Part shown: piece after piece, positions 6,018 through 9,711 of the stretch
Layout of the letters: each line of letters starts with the position of its first letter
Position numbering within the stretch: position 1 is the stretch's first letter
Assembly: GCA_905370255.1 (NCBI GenBank)
Contig: CAJPKC010000025.1
Coordinates: 1-9,711, forward strand
Direction of reading: 5' to 3'
Length of the DNA stretch: 9,711 bases
From: Streptococcus oralis
GTDB lineage: Bacteria > Bacillota > Bacilli > Lactobacillales > Streptococcaceae
The notes under the pieces: model-generated
What the model saw: the letters and a program-made list of their open reading frames with translations, nothing else
What the model was told of the DNA's origin: nothing
Database searches by the model: none
Made by a program: the position numbers and the translations under genes

Positions 6018-7985
6018 TTATTTAACGTGGTTCGCTAACTCTTTTTGATATTTAGCATTTGTTTCAAGTTTCTCTTTTTGCCATTTCTTAAGAGCTTCTT
6101 CGTATTCTTTAGTGGTTACAATATCATTTTGCAACTCTAAACCTTTAAATACAAACGGATCTCCCTTGATACCAACTTGAGAGTAGGCTTTCGAAAATGG
6201 TACTGTACGACTAACTGTAGGAGAACCTCCTGAAGATGCTACAGGGATGAGGAGTGAGCTATCAGATACCCAAGCCTGTGCTTTAGCATATTTTTCATAG
6301 CGTTTGTTAAGGTCGGTTGTTTCTGATGCTGCATCATCCAAGAGTTTCTTGTACTCATCAAGTCCAACTTGAGCCATGACTTCTGGATCTTTACCTTTTG
6401 TGATACCCAAGTGTTTAAGGGCAGAACCCTTCTTAGCATCCAAGATATTTAGATAGGTAGCTGGATCTTGATAGTCTGGTCCCCAACCAGTTCCATTCAA
6501 GTCATAGTCTTTTTGAGAAGGAACCTTGGCTTGAGATGTAATACTCATTTTCTCATTATCTGTCATTTGAAGCACATCGATGACAACATTTTCAGTTCCA
6601 AGCGCTGCTTCGACAGATTGTTTGAGGGAGTTGGTTTGTTGAACAGCAATGACATCTGTCTGTTCAACTGGAATATCCAAATGGATTGGGAAGGTTACAC
6701 CTTTAGCTTGCAATTCTGACTTGGCTTTTTCAAAAGCAGCTTTTGCTTTTGTTGGATTGTAAAGAGTGTCTTTACCATCTGTCAAAGCTACATCTTTCCA
6801 CTGGTCTCCGTATGTTACCAATTGTTCTTGAGCCAATTCACCGAAGGTCTTTTCACCGACCTGAACATAGTCATAAGGCACAAGGCTAGTACGGATAATC
6901 TTGTCTGCACCTTCTTCGCCATTCATCTGTGCAGAGTAAGCATGACGGTCAAGAGCGAAGTTGATAGCTTGACGGAAGTTTTTATTGAGAAGGGCTTCTT
7001 TTGTAGAAGTCTTTTGTGCTTCATCTGTCTTAGCTGTTTTATTGTAAGACTGACGATTTACGTTGAAAGTAAAGTAATAGCTGGTCGCTTCTTGCGGACT
7101 ATAGACAATCTTATCCCCGTATTCTTGCTTAGTTGAATCAAAGTTTGAACTTGTTGGGAAGAGACGAGCTGTTGTATAGGCTCCTGATGAGAAACTACGA
7201 ATCAATGATTCTTGGTCAGATCCATCGTAGAAAGTAAGTTTGACGTGGTCAATCTTAACATTGTCTTTATCCCAATAATTTGGATTTTTTTCGTACTCGA
7301 TCACTGATTTTGAAGTGAAGTTCTTCAAAATATATGGTCCATTATAGAGAATACCTGAAGGTGTTGCTGCACCATAATCTTTACCTTGAGAATTCAGGAA
7401 TTCTTCATTAACTGGGAGCATAGTCGCTGTTGTTACCTTGGAATTCCAGAAGCTTTCTGGTTTGTTCAAGGTGTATTGAACAGTGTAGTCGTCAATCGCT
7501 TTAACTCCAACTGTTGAGAAGTCATTGCTTTCACCACTGACGTATTCTGCCAAACCTTTGATAGAATCTTGGATCAGAGTTAGGCCATCTGACTTACCAT
7601 CAGCAGCATGTTTCAAACCAGTCACAAAGTCTTGAGCCTTGACCTCGGCGTACTCCTCACCTTCAGAAGTATACCATTTGACACCTTTACGTAGTTTGTA
7701 AGTATAGGTCAAACCGTCTTGTGAAACCGACCAGTCTTCAGCAAGAGATGGAATCAAGTTTCCGTATTTGTCATTTTCCAAGAGTCCGTCGACCAAGTTG
7801 GCGATGACGTCTGATGTTGAACTTTTACTAGTAATGCTATAGTCCAATGTTGTCGGATCGATGGCATATACGTATGAAAATGTTGTCGGAGCATCTGCTT
7901 TTTTCTCAGCCTTGTTACAAGCCGCTAAAAGTAGAGCTGCGCTCATCGTTATCCCTGCTATTGCAAGCCACTTTTTCGATTTCAT
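6018..7985 (-). CDS. aliC: Oligopeptide-binding lipoprotein of the AliA/AliB/AmiA family (AliC-like)
   Basis: This 655-residue SBP family-5 lipoprotein is a peptide receptor for the Ami-type oligopeptide ABC importer. The signal peptide starts MKSKKW and ends in lipobox LAAC with Cys23. Family landmarks are LVDGLLENDKYGNLIP (64-79), FNVNRQSYN (307-315), NKNFRQAINFALDR (334-347) and WGPDYQDPATYLN (501-513). The start at 7985 has AAGGAG 7 nt upstream and a strong promoter just before it. It is clearly paralogous to the next gene: the N-terminal third and the landmarks match almost residue for residue, whereas residues 470-495 and 514-545 differ. By position next to dexB it corresponds to AliC (AliB-like ORF1) of non-encapsulated pneumococci, but assignment between AliC and AliD rests on gene order. 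In pneumococcus these receptors affect peptide sensing, colonisation and competence; that is family knowledge, not seen here. Confidence 0.9.
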   Translation of the reverse strand: MKSKKWLAIAGITMSAALLLAACNKAEKKADAPTTFSYVYAIDPTTLDYSITSKSSTSDVIANLVDGLLENDKYGNLIPSLAEDWSVSQDGLTYTYKLRKGVKWYTSEGEEYAEVKAQDFVTGLKHAADGKSDGLTLIQDSIKGLAEYVSGESNDFSTVGVKAIDDYTVQYTLNKPESFWNSKVTTATMLPVNEEFLNSQGKDYGAATPSGILYNGPYILKNFTSKSVIEYEKNPNYWDKDNVKIDHVKLTFYDGSDQESLIRSFSSGAYTTARLFPTSSNFDSTKQEYGDKIVYSPQEATSYYFTFNVNRQSYNKTAKTDEAQKTSTKEALLNKNFRQAINFALDRHAYSAQMNGEEGADKIIRTSLVPYDYVQVGEKTFGELAQEQLVTYGDQWKDVALTDGKDTLYNPTKAKAAFEKAKSELQAKGVTFPIHLDIPVEQTDVIAVQQTNSLKQSVEAALGTENVVIDVLQMTDNEKMSITSQAKVPSQKDYDLNGTGWGPDYQDPATYLNILDAKKGSALKHLGITKGKDPEVMAQVGLDEYKKLLDDAASETTDLNKRYEKYAKAQAWVSDSSLLIPVASSGGSPTVSRTVPFSKAYSQVGIKGDPFVFKGLELQNDIVTTKEYEEALKKWQKEKLETNAKYQKELANHVK

Positions 7986-8017
7986 CGGTATTCTCCTTTA
8001 AAATACTATTTTTCACC

Positions 8018-8045
8018 ATTATACCCTATTTTTATATAAAAGCAA
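8018..8045 (-). promoter_or_regulatory. Promoter of aliC
   Basis: TTGCTT (8040-8045), a 16-bp spacer and a perfect TATAAT (8018-8023) lie on the minus strand. The predicted start is about 25 nt upstream of the ATG at 7985. It is the only strong promoter between the dexB terminator and aliC. Confidence 0.78.
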
Positions 8046-8058
8046 GGGTTTTCATGGA

Positions 8059-8073
8059 ATTTTTTAGAAAATT
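8059..8073 (-). promoter_or_regulatory. CodY-box-like sequence upstream of the aliC promoter
   Basis: The minus strand reads AATTTTCTAAAAAAT, matching the CodY consensus AATTTTCWGAAAATT at 13 of 15 positions (mismatches at 9 and 14). It ends 13 bp upstream of the -35. CodY controls amino-acid and peptide uptake genes in streptococci, which fits the target. The surrounding DNA is very AT-rich, so a chance match is a real possibility. Confidence 0.35.
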
Positions 8074-8114
8074 CAAACTAATATTTTTTAAAGAAATTTC
8101 TACACTTATTTTAG

Positions 8115-8146
8115 AAAAAACTCAAGCATCTTAGATACTTGAGTTT
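8115..8146 (-). terminator. Intrinsic terminator of dexB
   Basis: A 13-bp stem with one wobble pair (arms AAACTCAAGTATC at 8134-8146 and GATGCTTGAGTTT at 8118-8130) closes a TAA loop. On the minus strand it runs into six Ts. It lies 6 nt after the dexB stop and isolates aliC from dexB. Confidence 0.9.
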
Positions 8147-8152
8147 CTGGTT

Positions 8153-9711
<1,559 letters not shown>

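Noticed and set aside
6239..8134. Several plus- and minus-strand frames of 66-104 codons within and beside aliC
   Set aside because: They lie antisense to or out of frame with a well-supported gene, have no convincing ribosome sites, and resemble no protein I know.

Overview
The window looks like a piece of a Streptococcus chromosome from the mitis group (S. mitis, S. oralis, S. pseudopneumoniae or S. pneumoniae). The evidence is the low-GC DNA, strong AGGAG-type ribosome sites, and a gene order that reads as the left edge of the dexB/aliA capsule locus. All supported genes lie on the minus strand, so biological order runs from high to low coordinates: dexB, two oligopeptide-binding lipoprotein genes (here called aliC and aliD), wzg, wzh, wzd, wze, and the first 31 codons of the next cps gene (probably wchA). 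The species cannot be fixed from the sequence alone.

Region 8153-9711 is dexB, a GH13 alpha-1,6-glucosidase, cut by the window edge about 18 codons after its start. A 13-bp terminator hairpin follows it. Region 3898-7985 holds two paralogous SBP family-5 lipoproteins of 655 and 652 residues. Each has its own promoter and its own terminator, so they are two monocistronic units, not one operon. A CodY-box-like sequence lies just upstream of the aliC promoter.

Region 3703-3897 is a 195-bp junction. It carries the aliD terminator, two further inverted repeats (one shaped like a terminator for the opposite strand), and the capsule promoter, which has an extended -10 and no good -35. Region 1-3702 is the conserved regulatory head of a Wzx/Wzy-type capsule operon: Wzg (LCP ligase), Wzh (PHP phosphotyrosine phosphatase), Wzd (transmembrane adaptor of the kinase) and Wze (tyrosine kinase with a C-terminal tyrosine cluster). 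The genes are separated by 1, 8, 10 and 23 nt, with ribosome sites overlapping or abutting the upstream stop codons, so they are almost certainly co-transcribed. Wzd and Wze form the kinase, Wzh dephosphorylates Wze, and Wzg links finished polysaccharide to peptidoglycan. The gene entering at the left edge would start the repeat unit.

The most interesting aspect is the combination. The aliC/aliD pair between dexB and aliA is best known as the replacement for cps genes in non-encapsulated pneumococci, yet here it sits in front of an intact capsule operon head. I see no CRISPR array, tRNA, rRNA, insertion sequence or toxin-antitoxin pair. No stretch longer than about 195 bases lacks a gene. I did not find evidence for a wholly new system.
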